Of a DNA stretch of 64,000 nucleotides, positions 13,321-25,778 are shown piece by piece. The stretch comes from Nomia melanderi (lineage: Eukaryota > Arthropoda > Insecta > Hymenoptera > Halictidae). The stretch spans positions 10,042,001 through 10,106,000 of the forward strand of contig NC_135010.1 in NCBI RefSeq assembly GCF_051020985.1, written 5' to 3'. The notes beneath the pieces are model-generated. The model searched no databases, was not told the DNA's origin, and saw nothing but the letters and a program-made list of their open reading frames with translations. The first letter of the stretch is position 1. Every line of letters begins with the position of its first letter. The position numbers were made by a program, and so were the translations under genes.

Positions 13321-14851
13321 CGGAACGAAGGAAACACGACGCGTCAGCCGCGCGGGACTCCACCACTCAACGAAATGGAATTTGTCAACGTCCCAACCAA
13401 TGGCGGACGAATAAAATTCAAATGGAGGTCAGCGGTTCGAGACGATTCCCGGTGTACTTCCTGATGGCTTCACGGATAATTTTCGCAGGCTTCTCATTGT
13501 GAGGAGGTCTGATGATTCCTAAGGGTTGCGTGGAATTATTTGGGAAGGTTTAATTTAGTACTAATATTCGAAGTATCTAGTAATCGTGTTCATTAGTTCT
13601 TGTTTTTGTTGTGGAGGCTATGAGAAGGTATTTATTTCGATTGGTTTATGTATCATAATTCATTCTTTTATGAATTTCTCATATTTTTCATTGACTGCAA
13701 CAGAAGAAACCAGGAATACTTACGTAATTCATGTTATCCCCTTCGAACTCGAAGGAACCGAGAAGGGACGCGAGGGTATTTTTCCAAGGGACAGACATAC
13801 AATATTAATCCGAAACCTTCCAATTACGAGTCGTTAATTAGTCGCAGACTTCATGAAACATCCCGGAATTTAACGCGGAAATAAGTAGCGTCCGTTGGCC
13901 CGTGATATAACAAGGTTGCATTAACAGCGCGGAAATACTTGGCCGGGGCACCGGGGAACGCTAATACGGGAATAGCATGAATTCCCGGCCGAGTTTCCTT
14001 TTAAGCGGAGAAATCATTTTTCAAGTGAGTATTATTTTATATAATTAAATGCCCGGGCTACGTGGACGGATAAAAGGCTCTCTTCTTTGTGAGATAATCA
14101 CTTTGAAAAGGGACGTAGAGCCTCCGGTTCTCTCTCTGCAGACCTGCGTTGAGGGTTCTTCCGGGAACAGAAATTTTAATTAGTAGCTAGACGTCTTTAC
14201 GTCGAAGCAACCGGGGCGGACTATTAATTTCCCTGGTCCCCTGCCACCGCCGCCGCCCCCCGATCCCACCCTCCTAGCCGCGCCTATAGACATTTAACCT
14301 TTCGCTCTCGACAAACAAGCCGTCTCCTCCTACGGAGGATGAGGAGAGTCATAGGGGAGGTTTTTATTCTTTCGTGCGGCGCAATATGATAATTTACAAG
14401 AGGTCCGCTCCGCTCCGAATCCATGAATTACCATTCGAATATCGTAAAACACGATCCGTCGCGTGTCATCGGAATTCTCCCCGCCGCGCGTAATTTATCG
14501 CGCGTACAAGCCGAACGGATAATTTATTTCATCCCCCCCGGCCCCGCGCGACCGCCCCGCGGATCCCCGCTAATCGCGCGCGACCACGCGCGTACCTACA
14601 CGCGTTCCTACGGGCCGGAATAAAAGAGAGAACTTTTACAACTTGGGGGAACGTCGTTAAACTTCCTCCCATTAAAAAGGTCCGGAATAATTGACCAGTT
14701 AAAAATCCTCGGACGGCTATTAACCGTGCTGGCTAATACAACCATGATAATTAATCTCGCTGCGAGACGGCGGGTGGGGTTTCGGCCATGGAAACTCGGT
14801 CGCGGCACGGTCGAACGATATTTTTCAGATCGTTCTCGACTTCCTGCGACT

Positions 14852-15480
14852 ACTTTTCCCTTTATCCCTTCTTCTCCGTTCTTCTTCGCCTTTCTCATAG
14901 CCTTCTTTCTCTTTTTATTCTTCATTCTTCTACATCTTCTCCCTTCCCTTCTGATCTTTATTCCTTTGGGTCTTCCCTGTTCGTCCCTCTCCTAATTTTT
15001 CCTCCCCTTCTTCTGTTTCCTTTTTATTTATTTTTCATTATTCTTCCTCTTTTTCCTACTCTTCTTCTTCTTCATCATTTTCCTTTTCCTTTTTTCATTA
15101 TTCTTCCTCTTTTTTCTACCCTTCTTCTTCTGTTTCCTTCTTATTCATTTTTCATTAGTCTTCCTCTTTTTCCTACTCTTCTTCTTCATCATTTTCCTTA
15201 TCTTTTAGTTCCTTCTTATTTATCCCTTTCCTCCTTTTTCCCATCTTCTTCCATTTCATTTTCTTATTTTTCATTATTCTTCCTCTTTTTTCTACCCTTC
15301 TTCTTCATCATTTTCCTTATCTTTTAGTTTTTCCTTGTTCATCCCTCTCCTCCTTTTTCCACTTCTTTTTCCTTTCTCTATTTTTCATTGCTCACCCCCT
15401 TTTTTTACCCTTCTTCTTCTTCTTCGTCATCTTCCTTATCTGTTGATTTTTTCTTGTCCACCCCCCTCCCGCCCCGTCCC
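14852..15480 (+). repeat. Long polypyrimidine tract with higher-order repeats
   Basis: Over 600 bp the plus strand is almost entirely C and T with scattered A. Within it a unit of about 116 bp recurs: the TTCATCATTTTCCTTATC string is seen near 15187 and again near 15303, each followed by a TTAGTT and CCCT(T/C)TCCTCC segment. The long frames across it (Ser/Phe/Leu-rich) are products of composition. A tract this long could form a triplex or a replication-slippage site. Confidence 0.85.
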
Positions 15481-16022
15481 GATCTTCTCCTTCGTTCTCC
15501 TTCGCCCTCTAGTGCAAGCATCGGCTTTCCCTCCGGGAAAGATCGATCCGCATATTCCATAGAATCCTCTATATCCGCAGACGGTAAACTACTTTTCGAC
15601 TCTTTTTTGCCCTCGGTGAAAGAAGAAGCCGGAGTTCAGCCGGCCGGGGGAGAGTCCAGGAAGCCGCATTCAAACCGCGGAATATATATCCGCCTCGGCT
15701 CTTTGGCATCGGGAAAACTAACGAGGGGGCATTCCGGGACTTGGCTCAAGGAAGTTTATTTTCTTAATACCGGCGGCCCGTGCATCAGTCTTCCGGTCGG
15801 AATCGCTGGCCCAGCATTCAGGAGCTTCGTTACCGAGGACCGTGTTCGGGGATCATTTGATTCTTGCGCGAGTGAACCCGTGACCTCGCTGGTCTCAAGG
15901 GTTTCAACAGGATTCCCCTCTGGATTTTTACTGGAACAGAGTAAACCTTTTAATTATATTATATAGACCGGCAGCAATTGAAACTAGAATTTTCGAGCGA
16001 CTTCCTAATTACCATTCCTTCC
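15481..16022. other. Non-coding stretch, no gene recognised
   Basis: GC-moderate sequence downstream of the polypyrimidine tract. A plus-strand frame runs from the tract to 15966, but its distal half shows no recognisable domain or exon borders. Confidence 0.4.
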
Positions 16023-16308
16023 TTAACCCTTTGCGCTCCTACGTCGAGGGTGACTCGACATCATTTTTATTCATGGGTGCGCTTTGCCAAAATACTTTTC
16101 AAACAGATTACACTTTTATGTTATTCTCGATAATATCGGTAAGAGGAATCGTCTACACTGCTCTCTACAAATTATATATCGTATTTCTACAATATTATAC
16201 GATAGTATTATACAATATCTATTTTTTCAAATGCATTTCAAATGAAATATCGTAATACAGAATAATCGAGGGAAAAATGCAAAAGAAATTCAGAGTGCAA
16301 ACGGTTGA
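16023..16308. mobile_element. Family A-like MITE
   Basis: Left TTAA-CCCTTTGCGCTCCTACG and right CAGAGTGCAAACGG-TTGA form an inverted pair, 286 bp, AT-rich interior. The right end region (TGCAAAAGAAATTCAGAGTGC) matches in reverse the fragment at 19960-20000, so at least one further partial copy exists nearby. Confidence 0.62.
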
Positions 16309-18586
16309 AAACTACTGGATTCCAAAAAACGAAGCAAACTACTCGAAAAACCACCGAGCTTTCCATTAAAATCATACGCGGAACAGTTCGCTCGAAAAAT
16401 TGAAATCTAACGGAGAATAAATACGAGGAATAATTAATATTGAAATTTAGTACGTGTCCGACGATAACAGTTCTATTTATCCAAAGTCGCCGTTTCATCG
16501 AGCAATGGAATACTCCGCGGCCGCGTCTATGACACGGTCGTCGGAAAAGGAAACGCGGAAGCGCGCGGGCGCGGCTTGAATGGCTCGTCCGTGCAATTAT
16601 AACGTCCCTTCTGAACGTGACCCCGATTGCAGCCACGTTTTTCCAACGGATTACGCGGACCGTCCCGTCCCGTCCCGCTGTTGCGCGGGGATTTCGTTAA
16701 GTTTTAACGATCGCCGAGTGTAACATCGCGTTGTTCTCCGTTCCTCCGTTAACGATCGTTAAGATGAATCGGCGGGCTCGAAATAACCGGCGCGGCGAGG
16801 TGATTTGCGCCATTCGTTCGACGGCCGGCATTGTCAGTCACCGGCTACGCGACCCGTTAACGAAACCGGCGTGCATCCTCGTTTTATATTCATCGACGGG
16901 CCTGCGGAGATCGCGCGCCTCTTTGTACCAGCTGGCCCCGTTTCTCCATCATTTTCCGGTTCCGGTTTGGCAACCGACCCCCCTCCTCTCTTTTTCACCT
17001 CCGGTGCTTCCACGAATTATTGGTAATTATACAGTGGAGCCTCGGTAAGCGAAATATCAAGGGAGACAAGTGATATAAGGATTATAGTTTCACGCTGTTA
17101 GTTTTTGAACGGAACAGGTAGAAAGTGGAAATTCAAGTTTCAGAGGTTTTGTAAGGTGACTGTGGAGTTGCTCTTATGATGCGGTTGTATTGTATAGGTT
17201 ATTTGTATTAGGAATCATAGTAGATTATAAATGTGGAAGTAACGGTAATAGAATTGTACTCGTACGTAGATTTAATTTTGACAGGAGTAAAGTATGAAGT
17301 AGAGCTGTTTAAATATAGAAATTTAATTGTACGCGTTAATGATATGAAGTTTTGAATATTTCTGACGGATACCTACAATTTTAGAGACCGGAAGGGGATT
17401 ATAATTATATGATAACGCAAGGCAAAGATAATTTGGTTCCAGCGAACGTATCAGGGTCAATCGTAGATAGGTGGAAATCGATGGAATCAATGGGATGTGT
17501 ACTTTTCTACATAATTACGGAATTATCCGACGAAATCCGCGCTGACGCGGCGGGTTTCACCGATTCCCGGACGACTTGGAAGTTCGAAATGGGAACGCGA
17601 ACGCCTGCGGTCGCCAGTCGCGCGCGCCGCGACTAAAATCTCGTCCGATCGGTAGAGCAAACGCTATTCACCGGCGGAAGAAGGGTAATTCCGTTAGAAC
17701 GATTCGAAAGCCCGCTGACCGACAGCCCGCGGTTTCATTCTGTCCTTTCGTTTCCAACCTAATCGGTGAGTGATTTCCCAAAATGACTGATTTATTTATG
17801 CCTGACCGACAATCAACGCGAACATCAGCAACATCGTTTCTGACGAATCCAATTTCATCCATCGCCGCACTGTCATCTCGAAATCGATAACTAATATCAG
17901 AAGTGCCAAAAAGTCTTCCATTTTCAGCATGAAACTCCTTGCAAAACATTTTCCATCGTTTCCGTGAAGCAAAAGTGATCATCTGTATTTAATCAGTAAC
18001 ATTGTCATTCTCACCGATCCACCCTTATTCTTCAACCACCGTTCTCATTTCCCCTTCGCAAGAAGTTGTCAGCTTCGAACCATTGAAATCGAAGGGTTCA
18101 GAACGCGGAGAGACTGTCCGGTGGCCCTAATAATAACTCTAGCTGCAGCGGACCTCGCCGAGAGGGTGGTTATCGAGCGTTTTTCAAACATGATTATTTA
18201 AAACGAAACTGTTCGGGGAATACGAATGACAGGAGCGTGGCAGATCATTCGCGGAACGAGCGGCGGATAAAGAGGATAGACATCTCTCGAGATGAAGTTT
18301 TGCCCATCGCCTCATCTCGCTGGGAAACGTCGGTTGGAACGGACGTCGCCGTTGCGCTCGCTCCATTTAATGCTCGCCTTGTTGACCTTACGCTTAATAT
18401 TAACGAGGCGACGCGGTCGACCGACCGGTCACGTAACGTATATACACGGTGAATACAGAGAGACGTCGTAACTAGCCGAAGGCCGTTAACCTCCTCATTT
18501 GCAGCGCTTTGATCCGACCCTACTTTCCACCACCGGCATCCCCCGCGCTAGTGATGGGAAATGATACTGCTCAAGTCATATCGGTA
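16309..18586. other. Non-coding stretch, no gene recognised
   Basis: GC-rich blocks (16500-17000, 17540-17700, 18100-18470) alternate with AT-rich ones. Open frames on opposite strands overlap in each GC block. I see no repeat or RNA structure I can support. Confidence 0.4.
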
Positions 18587-18964
18587 TTTAGCACGTTCGC
18601 TGCCGGCGTCGATATACGTGACGACTGCAATCCTATATTTTATATAAACAAAATGAGATTAATCCTATAGATATAGTTAGGTAAAGTTACAAGCCACGAA
18701 ATTACATTGAGAGTTTGACACGTTTTAGCTTCATTTGTTCCAATGGTTTGCTTACAAGATTTATTGAATTGAATGAAATGTAATTAGTCGAATAACTGTC
18801 TAGAAAATAGGGGTAAAAAAATTAGATGATATATTTTTCTAGTGGAAACAGAAGCAAAAGGAAGGATGTAATTCTTCAATATAGAAATGGATATAAAGTT
18901 ACACGAACAAAAGGAAATGCAGAATTTGAAATCCGGTCATTTGACCGGTTCACGTTAGCGTTAA
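18587..18964 (-). mobile_element. Family D TTAA-type MITE
   Basis: The right end is AACCGG..TTAGCG-TTAA in the reading CGGTTCACGTTAGCG. In reverse complement it aligns with 22195-22526 over most of its length: TTAACGCTAAC start, TTCAAATTC.GC.TTT, TATATTG, CTGTTTCCACT and TTTCTAGAC occur in the same order in both. The left end (TTTA-GCACGTTCGCTGCCGG) is a weaker inverted partner. About 378 bp, non-coding. Confidence 0.6.
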
Positions 18965-19256
18965 GCGTTAGTGTTGACATATCATAGTATCGCGAGTATA
19001 TATAAACGCATAGACATCGAAACTGTCAATATTGAATTACCTTCGATCAGTGTACACTTGAAATCCCAAAACAATCCGAATTTCTTCAACAATATACCAC
19101 TCACTTCCTAAACTAAACATGTACTCCTCTATTCTACTTTAGTTTCTCATAAAAACATATCATAGACGCATTCATCATTCGTGTGACGCGTACACCCGTC
19201 GCTGATTGAATTTAATTAAACGCCTAATGAAAGATTTTTCAAACGAAACTCCACGA

Positions 19257-19515
19257 TTAAACGGTGAAATATCTTCGGCACATTTCAGTCCTTCGATTCC
19301 ATGCAGACCGATTCGACCCAGGAAAATTACGAAGTTTTATATTTAACATTAATCTATATGTAATCAATCGACGCGTGAAATATCCGTATAAAACTGCGTT
19401 GATCTTCATTTCCTGTGTAATTCCTCTTTTGGCTCGCTGTAAACAGTGTCCGTTCATGTGTCACCGGAGAATGCCGAATGTTTCCGGTGAACAACTTTCG
19501 AATGCGAAGGGTTAA
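19257..19515 (-). mobile_element. Family A MITE, degenerate
   Basis: The right end CGAATGCGAAGGG-TTAA and the preceding GTTTCCGGTGAACAACTTT match the family A terminus in reverse. The left part (TCGGCACA, then a TATATTTAACATTAAT-like run) resembles the 62959-63182 copy. The left terminus is eroded, so the start is approximate. Confidence 0.5.
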
Positions 19516-19959
19516 TATCGCATGAATATCCGTTGTCTGTTCAGCAACACCGGTGTCAAGCCCATCGCTACCTCTGTTTCAGGGCTCGAGGGATGCCAGC
19601 TCCCCTCCCCTCGCGGGATCCGATCGATCCTCGAAATGTCCCTCTATTTCATCCTAGCTAATGCCGGGCCCCGTGCCCGGCAGCCCGCCGCGACACGTTA
19701 TAAAACGGATTCAGTCGAAACCGGATCGATTTGCATAAATAATTGGGCACATATCATCAAGACGCAGCATCGCCCCCTACCCCGCTGTTCCCGATCCTGA
19801 GTAATTAGTATACCGTTCCCGGGGAACGCGGCCAGTATCAAGGTGATTACCAGCGATATGTACGAGCGGCCTCAAACCGTTCTAGTCTAAGCGGATCAGC
19901 GTCTATCTACGGAGATGAAATTCGGACTGTTGTGCCGCAACGATGCTCGGGCGTCTTCT

Positions 19960-20095
19960 AACTCTTTGCACTCCGAATTTCTGCATTTCTTCCTCGGTGT
20001 ATTATTAAAGTGTCGATAGATGCACTCTAAGAGTTTCTATAGAGAAGTCTCAAAAATTCAATTTCATTGCTCGATGGTTTTAGCGTCGAAGGTCT
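19960..20095. mobile_element. Fragments of family A-like and family C elements
   Basis: 19960-20000 matches the end of the 16023-16308 element (CTTTGCACTC..AATTTCTGCATTT). 20014-20090 matches the right half of family C (TTTCTATAGAGAA, TCAAAAATTCAATTT, GGTTTTAGCG). The string TCGATAGATGCA also occurs before the family C copy at 30897. Confidence 0.45.
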
Positions 20096-22194
20096 GGGAG
20101 GAGTCGGAGATTGAGGAAATAGGGGATGAATCTGTGGAGAGTTACGTTTCTAATGATTTTGTTAATAATTCTTGAAAGGGTTTGTTCAGTTGTAAAAAAG
20201 GATTTCTATAGAGAAAGAAAAGAAATTAAATTGCAAGAACATCGCGTCGCCAGATAAATGTCGCAAGATCGAAAGTAATCATTCGACGAAACGAAGATAG
20301 AATCCAACATTTACCAAGATAATTACTCTCCCTACTTCTGCGACAGATCCTACAAAAAATGTAGTTCACCCGACGCGATTCCATGAAAATTCATTTCGCA
20401 AAATCGCACGAACAACCTGTACACGATCGACGAGCTAAAGGCGGCGGCAGTTAGAGCGTTAATTAGTCGAAGAATTCTGCAGGGTCCATAGAAATTTGTA
20501 TTTACAATTGCGGTGCCGGAGTTTTTAGCAATTAAACGGGATTAAACGTCGTCTTTGCGGTATTGTTCGGCCGGGGGCTCGTTTGCGCGCGACACACCGA
20601 CCCATTTACCGGCAGCCGGCGCGCCATTGTTCGGGGGAACGAACGCTACCTTACGACCCTATGTTTATTTCATTCGAAACTGGGGCTCGCGATAATACGG
20701 CCCGTCGAGAAATGGCTCCCTTCCGTTGCGCCCCCCCGCCCGCCCTCCGCGGTCGGGGGCGGATAGAAAAGAAGAACGGGAGTGAACGTGGACCTACAAC
20801 AACCGCCGCGAAATGCTCTTCGTTGCTTAATACGGTCTGACTTTTTGGTCGTCGGACCGTTCGTAGTTTGCAATTGAAAAAAGGCGAGACCGGCCCTAGG
20901 CAGAATTACCAAGAAGCTCGTTTACTCGATTTTTAGCGGCTGTGTGCTTCAACCCGTTCGAACAGAGACCTTGTTATCGAATTTTGGAACATTCCGTGTA
21001 CCTATTGTAAGAGAAAGAGAATTTTATTTGAAACAGTATAATTATTTCATCACAGCTCACAATAAAACACTGACTAAATTAAACAACGCACACACTATTT
21101 ATATACTCAGAGGCTCTTGTCTCACTCGCACACTTTCTAGAACATTCTTTCATCACCGTGCATTAACTTCACATATATTTGGAATATTCTAGATTCTTAA
21201 AAAGAACATTATTAACATATGGAGAAAATCAGGATAATCTAGAATATTCCAGCGCTTTGAACATTCATTCAAACCGCGCTCACACACAGTCGCGTCATTC
21301 ATCTACTGCACACACATTCATCACTCAAATACATCCATTCCCACACTACTATTTCTTCTACAGTAGAATCTCGATTGCAGAATTTAATTAGGCGTCCGAA
21401 TAAATGTAGAAAAAAATTTTGTAAACTGTGTTCGTGGAAGTTAAAAGTTCGATTTAGTCGTTAGGTAATTAAGAGTCTTGTGATCGAGATAGTGGAAAAT
21501 AATGATATCATTTACTGAAGCCCTGTTGTATTCCTTGCTGGAAAAGTAACGTTTCGAAAATACGGGAATACTCTGACTGGTTGTAGCATTCTTTTTAACG
21601 AAGAAAGAGAGGACGCGAATAGAAGCAAATTGCAACGAGAAGTTTTCCAATTACCTTGCTCCGCAACGGACTCAAAATGGAGGATGATAATTTCCAAGTT
21701 CCCATACACAAATTTAGTATCGCGTGACATCGAATATCACGGGAGAGGACCTCCGAATATTCGCGGTATGGAAAATGAATCAAAATAATTGAACCAATCG
21801 AGACCGTATTTCTACCGAAATTTCGATCACAGTATACCACAAATTAAAAGTGCTGGAATCATCGATACTCCGTTGCCGCGGCTACATTCGTGAATACCCC
21901 TTACCTTATAATATTGTAGCTTCAAGCAGAATTTATAATTTAAAATTTATTATTATTGATCGCAAAATATTGTCATTAAATAAATTACAACGTTTTCGTG
22001 TTACGAATGCCAATTCTATAAATATCATAAATACAAACGTTACAAATTAATAATTATATAAAAAATGAATTTCCGTTGATTCTAAATACAAACAATAACT
22101 TTGTATCATTTATTTATATATGAATATATTTTCCCATTGAAAATGCTTCGAGCTGTTGGCAAAACGAGTGGAAAAAAGCTTTCAATTCAAAGGG
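20096..22194. other. Non-coding stretch, no gene recognised
   Basis: AT-rich flanks around a GC patch (20540-20770). A single family A-like right end (CAATTCAAAGGGTTAA) occupies the last bases up to 22198; its left partner is not visible. Confidence 0.4.
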
Positions 22195-22526
22195 TTAACG
22201 CTAACCGTACTTCAAATTCCGCGTTTTCTTTCATGTAATTTTATATTAATTCCTATATTGTCCAATTAATTGGCTCTTCAATTTTCATCCATCCTTTCGT
22301 CTCTGTTTCCACTGAAAGAAATTTATCACCAGATGAAGATTTCTAGACCAATTTAACAGTTAATGTCGTTCATTACCAAGGATCAAAGCAAACTATTTCG
22401 CTGCAATCAATGCATTATCTTCAAATAAAATTTCCACTCGAAGTCGAATGGACAATTTTCTCTGTCGACAGTAGAATATTACACGAGCTTAGTAGCGGAA
22501 TTAAATAATAGCGCCAAAGGGGTTAA
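22195..22526 (+). mobile_element. Family D TTAA-type MITE
   Basis: Begins TTAA-CGCTAACCGTACTTC and ends GCGCCAAAGGGG-TTAA. It aligns with the reverse complement of 18587-18964, which fixes this as a family. Its left TTAA is also the right TTAA of a family A-like end, so two elements abut at one shared target site. Confidence 0.6.
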
Positions 22527-23349
22527 ACGAGAGAAATGCTACCACAGGCGCACAGGAGTTTAAGAATCCGAAAGACGTTTCTTACCGTATGAAAAATACA
22601 AATGGAGTCTCAGAGCCCGGCAGTCTGTTCCCCGCGGAGAAATATACAGTGTCCTTTCGGTTTGGCCATCAGTCGGACGGAGTGGGCGTCGTTCGTTCCA
22701 TTTGGGGGACCGCGAACACCTAGGACCCCCTATAAATCTCGTAATCCCGCGTGTCACGTTACGAATACGAATTTTCCTTGTGAACCCCGCCGTACCAGAA
22801 GGATCGCGCATTTTTTATATTAAAGGGGGATCGGAGCTATCCGAAACTTACTCGCAACGTAACGCAGACAAATTCCTGGCCGACCGCCGTCTCCCTTCGC
22901 CGCTAACGCCTGCACGTGCGAGAATCGCTCACTCTTTCTTTATGTAATTGCCCCGGTGTGAGCGTGCACGTACACAAACGCGTGTCCCGGCGATAGGGGT
23001 GGCCACCCCCCACGAATAAAACGAATAGCTTTTAGCTTATTTATGACGCCATTTTTGGGATTGCCCGTGCAAACTTGCGGTCTATGATTTTCGACGCTCG
23101 ATGAACGAGGGCGGGGACGCCGAGGGTTCCATCGAGCTACGTTTAATGAGTCAGTTTGTTTATGACGAGCGATCGCGCCCGGTCTATTCATACGGGGAAC
23201 GTTTAATATGGAAAATGAAAAGCTTTCACATTCGAACGGGCAAGTTATCTCGTTACTAAATGGCAATTTGGATTTTTAGATATTTTCTTTCGTAAAATGA
23301 AAGCTGTGATTGTTAAATTATTCTTTTATGGACAGAACAGTTTCGTTTA
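22527..23349. other. Non-coding stretch, no gene recognised
   Basis: A GC-rich block with overlapping open frames on both strands, none protein-like. No repeat recognised. Confidence 0.4.
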
Positions 23350-23680
23350 CGAATTTTCCTGTTGCAAACATTTCTGCTTCTAAATTTTCCTATTACAAAC
23401 ATTTCTGTTTCCAAATGGTCCTACAACAAACATTTGTTTCCAACTTTTCCTATTACAAACATTTCTGCTTCCAAATACTCCTACAATAAAAATTTGTTCC
23501 CAAATTTTCCTATCGCAAACATTCCTGTTTCTAAATTTTCCTATTATAAACATTTCTGTTTCCAAACACTCTTACAACAAAAATTTGTTTCCAAATATTG
23601 CTATCGGAAACACTTCTGTTTCCAAATCCTCCTGATGCGAACATTTTCATTCCCAAGTTTTCCCATTGCAGAAATTTTAA
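23350..23680 (+). repeat. Minisatellite, unit about 31 bp
   Basis: About eleven degenerate copies of a unit like TTTTCCTATTACAAACATTT followed by CTGTTTCCAAA, with unit lengths of about 29-31 bp. The repetitive frames on both strands across it (periodic Phe/Ser/Asn or Gly/Asn/Arg/Lys) are products of the repeat. Confidence 0.85.
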
Positions 23681-25596
23681 CTTGCACATTTCTCTTTCGT
23701 AAAATACGAACCAAAAGAAGAAGGGAACACGCATTATCCTATAGAAGACATTACAACGACGCCAAGAAGGGCGACTGAATTTCCAGCTGCGTCTTAAACC
23801 ACCCCCCGGCTCCGCACCGAGACAAATTCCGCGACACACCGAAACGACCCGGCGCGGAACGATCGCCGGACGGAAATATAAATAATAGAACACGCCGGGC
23901 TGCGTCCAAGTTTATTTCCCCGTCAGGGATCACCAACCCTTCGCAAAGGCGAGCCACCAATTACAGGGCGTCCTGTGTACGTGCACACACGTGAACGCAT
24001 CAAGGGAGTTTACGCGACGCTTCTTCTCTCTCCGCGACATGTAATACACTTTTGCGTCGCGTGCGAGGGGCTGCAACCCCCGTGTACCCGTATCCTCCGC
24101 CATGACTGCCCTCCGACGATTCGATACGCTTCAGCCTTCGGGAATCGCAGACTCGAGATTTTCCCCGCTTCCAACCCTTGGAACGAACGAAAATCTCTTC
24201 CCCGAGAGCAGAAAAAGTTTCCACCCCGTGACCGACACCCGCGGGAAAATGGCAAGCGGCGATCGAGCTCGTGAGAGTCCGGTGATACACTTTCAGTCTG
24301 TGAAAATGCATTTATTACGCGTTGATAGAAAGGAGATACTTAAAAGGAATGCAGGTTTAATTTACTAATTTTCTATTTTCTGCAGTACGCAATGTGGTGT
24401 CCAACATCTCAATTCAATATAGATAGTTTAAAGAACTCGATACAAACACTCGACAATTAACCAGTATTGAGAGCAAAATACACAGCGAAAGATTTCCTCC
24501 GTCTCTATACCTTTGCAAGTACCAGCTTTCCATCAAAAATACTTATTTCTCACTTCCAACCGTTTCATAAATACGCAAACAATTGCTCTCTCAAAGAAGG
24601 GGTCCTCCGTTTTTCCTTGTATCTTTTTCCTTCCCTTCCATCGAGTAATATCCAACGAAGTCGAACTTCCACCCCCGTTTTCCGGCGAATCGCGCCCGCG
24701 CTTCGTCTCGCCGTTCGTGGATATTAAAATTGACGGAGGAGAACGTAGAACGGACGGTTTTAATATTGGAATATTCGCGGCGTCGCCGTGAACGATTAAT
24801 CCTTCGACAAACTGCAACTTGCGCAAACTGCGAAGTTAATACTGTTTCGCGCCAATGCCTGGTACTCGCCCCGAGGACCAGTCGTTCCGGATAAAAGAGA
24901 TCAAAATGGAAATTATTCCGTCGAGCGAGTCTTCGAGAAAGGTCACGGGAGAAAGGTGTTCCGCCAGGAAACGGTGGCCGACGGCCAGGAGACGAGCAAT
25001 TCCATATAAACAATATCGGGACTGCTCATTAGCGTGATGTGTCTACTTAACGAAACTCCTCCGGTATTTAACGTACTGTAGGGGTAATCCTGGGATGTGC
25101 CGTCGCAATGACCCAATTACCGCACTCGTAAAGTGCAACGGCGCGAAACGTGAGCCACATGAAAGCCGTGAACACCCGGAAACTTTGTTAGTCCCAGTCT
25201 TTCGACACGTTAAGAGCAGTACGAGAGCCCCCGCCGCTTCCGTCCCCTCGGTTCGTAATTAGTTGAGCCCCCTTAATGCGCGCGGATACTCGAAATATTC
25301 CCGGCGTAAAATAATTATTCGCGGGATCGTTGAATCGGTCCCGATACGAGATGCTTTATCACGTGCACCTTGTGAGGGACGCTGTAATTGCGACTCTCGG
25401 TTAGGTCCGACATGAAAATGAAGCAAATCGACGTTAATCCATCCGATGGAAACTCAAATGAAATGCAACCTACTCTTCAGGATCGACTAGTAACTATCAT
25501 TCCAGTAACCTGTTATTCGTCAATGTTCAACCTTCATCTTAACACACGCCTTTCTAAACAATACTTTATTCTCATCATAGTATACTTCTGAAAGTA
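23681..25596. other. Non-coding stretch, no gene recognised
   Basis: CpG-rich 23760-24290 and 24650-25330. Overlapping frames on both strands, no domain recognised, no exon series. Confidence 0.4.
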
Positions 25597-25778
25597 TTAA
25601 CCAGTTAACTGCGTTTGACAAGTATACGCGTCAATGATACTAATTCTTTCAGCGATGAATATTTATTTTTCAGATACATATGTAATTTTTGTTCGTTTTG
25701 CTTTAGCTTTTCGTTAGAACATATTATAGATGCATTACCTGAGATGTCTGAAATTAAATTCCACAGTTAACAAGTTAC
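25597..25778 (+). mobile_element. Family B TTAA-bounded MITE
   Basis: Starts TTAA-CCAGTTAACTGCG and ends CCACAGTTAACAAG-TTAC (right TTAA decayed). It aligns with the reverse complement of the nested copy at 2685-2910, including the TTCTTTCAGCGATGAAT segment. About 182 bp, non-coding. Confidence 0.68.

Larger units (their letters stand above)
7341..14850. other. Long non-coding stretch, no gene recognised
   Basis: No exon series or domain could be read on either strand. Longer open frames (7407-7931 minus, 9047-9568 plus, 11552-12083 plus) lie in CpG-rich sequence and look random. A lone family A right end (AAGTGCAAAGGGTTAA) occurs at about 8718-8733 without a clear left partner. A TTAACACTAGATTTAC string near 12403 resembles another TTAA-type terminus, also unpaired. 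Confidence 0.4.

Noticed and set aside
14788..15966. Ser/Phe/Leu-rich open frames that look like membrane proteins
   Set aside because: They are translations of the polypyrimidine tract, which is open in all three frames because it lacks purine-containing stop codons.
23362..23893. Repeat proteins on both strands
   Set aside because: Both follow the 31-bp minisatellite; periodic residues mirror the DNA repeat.
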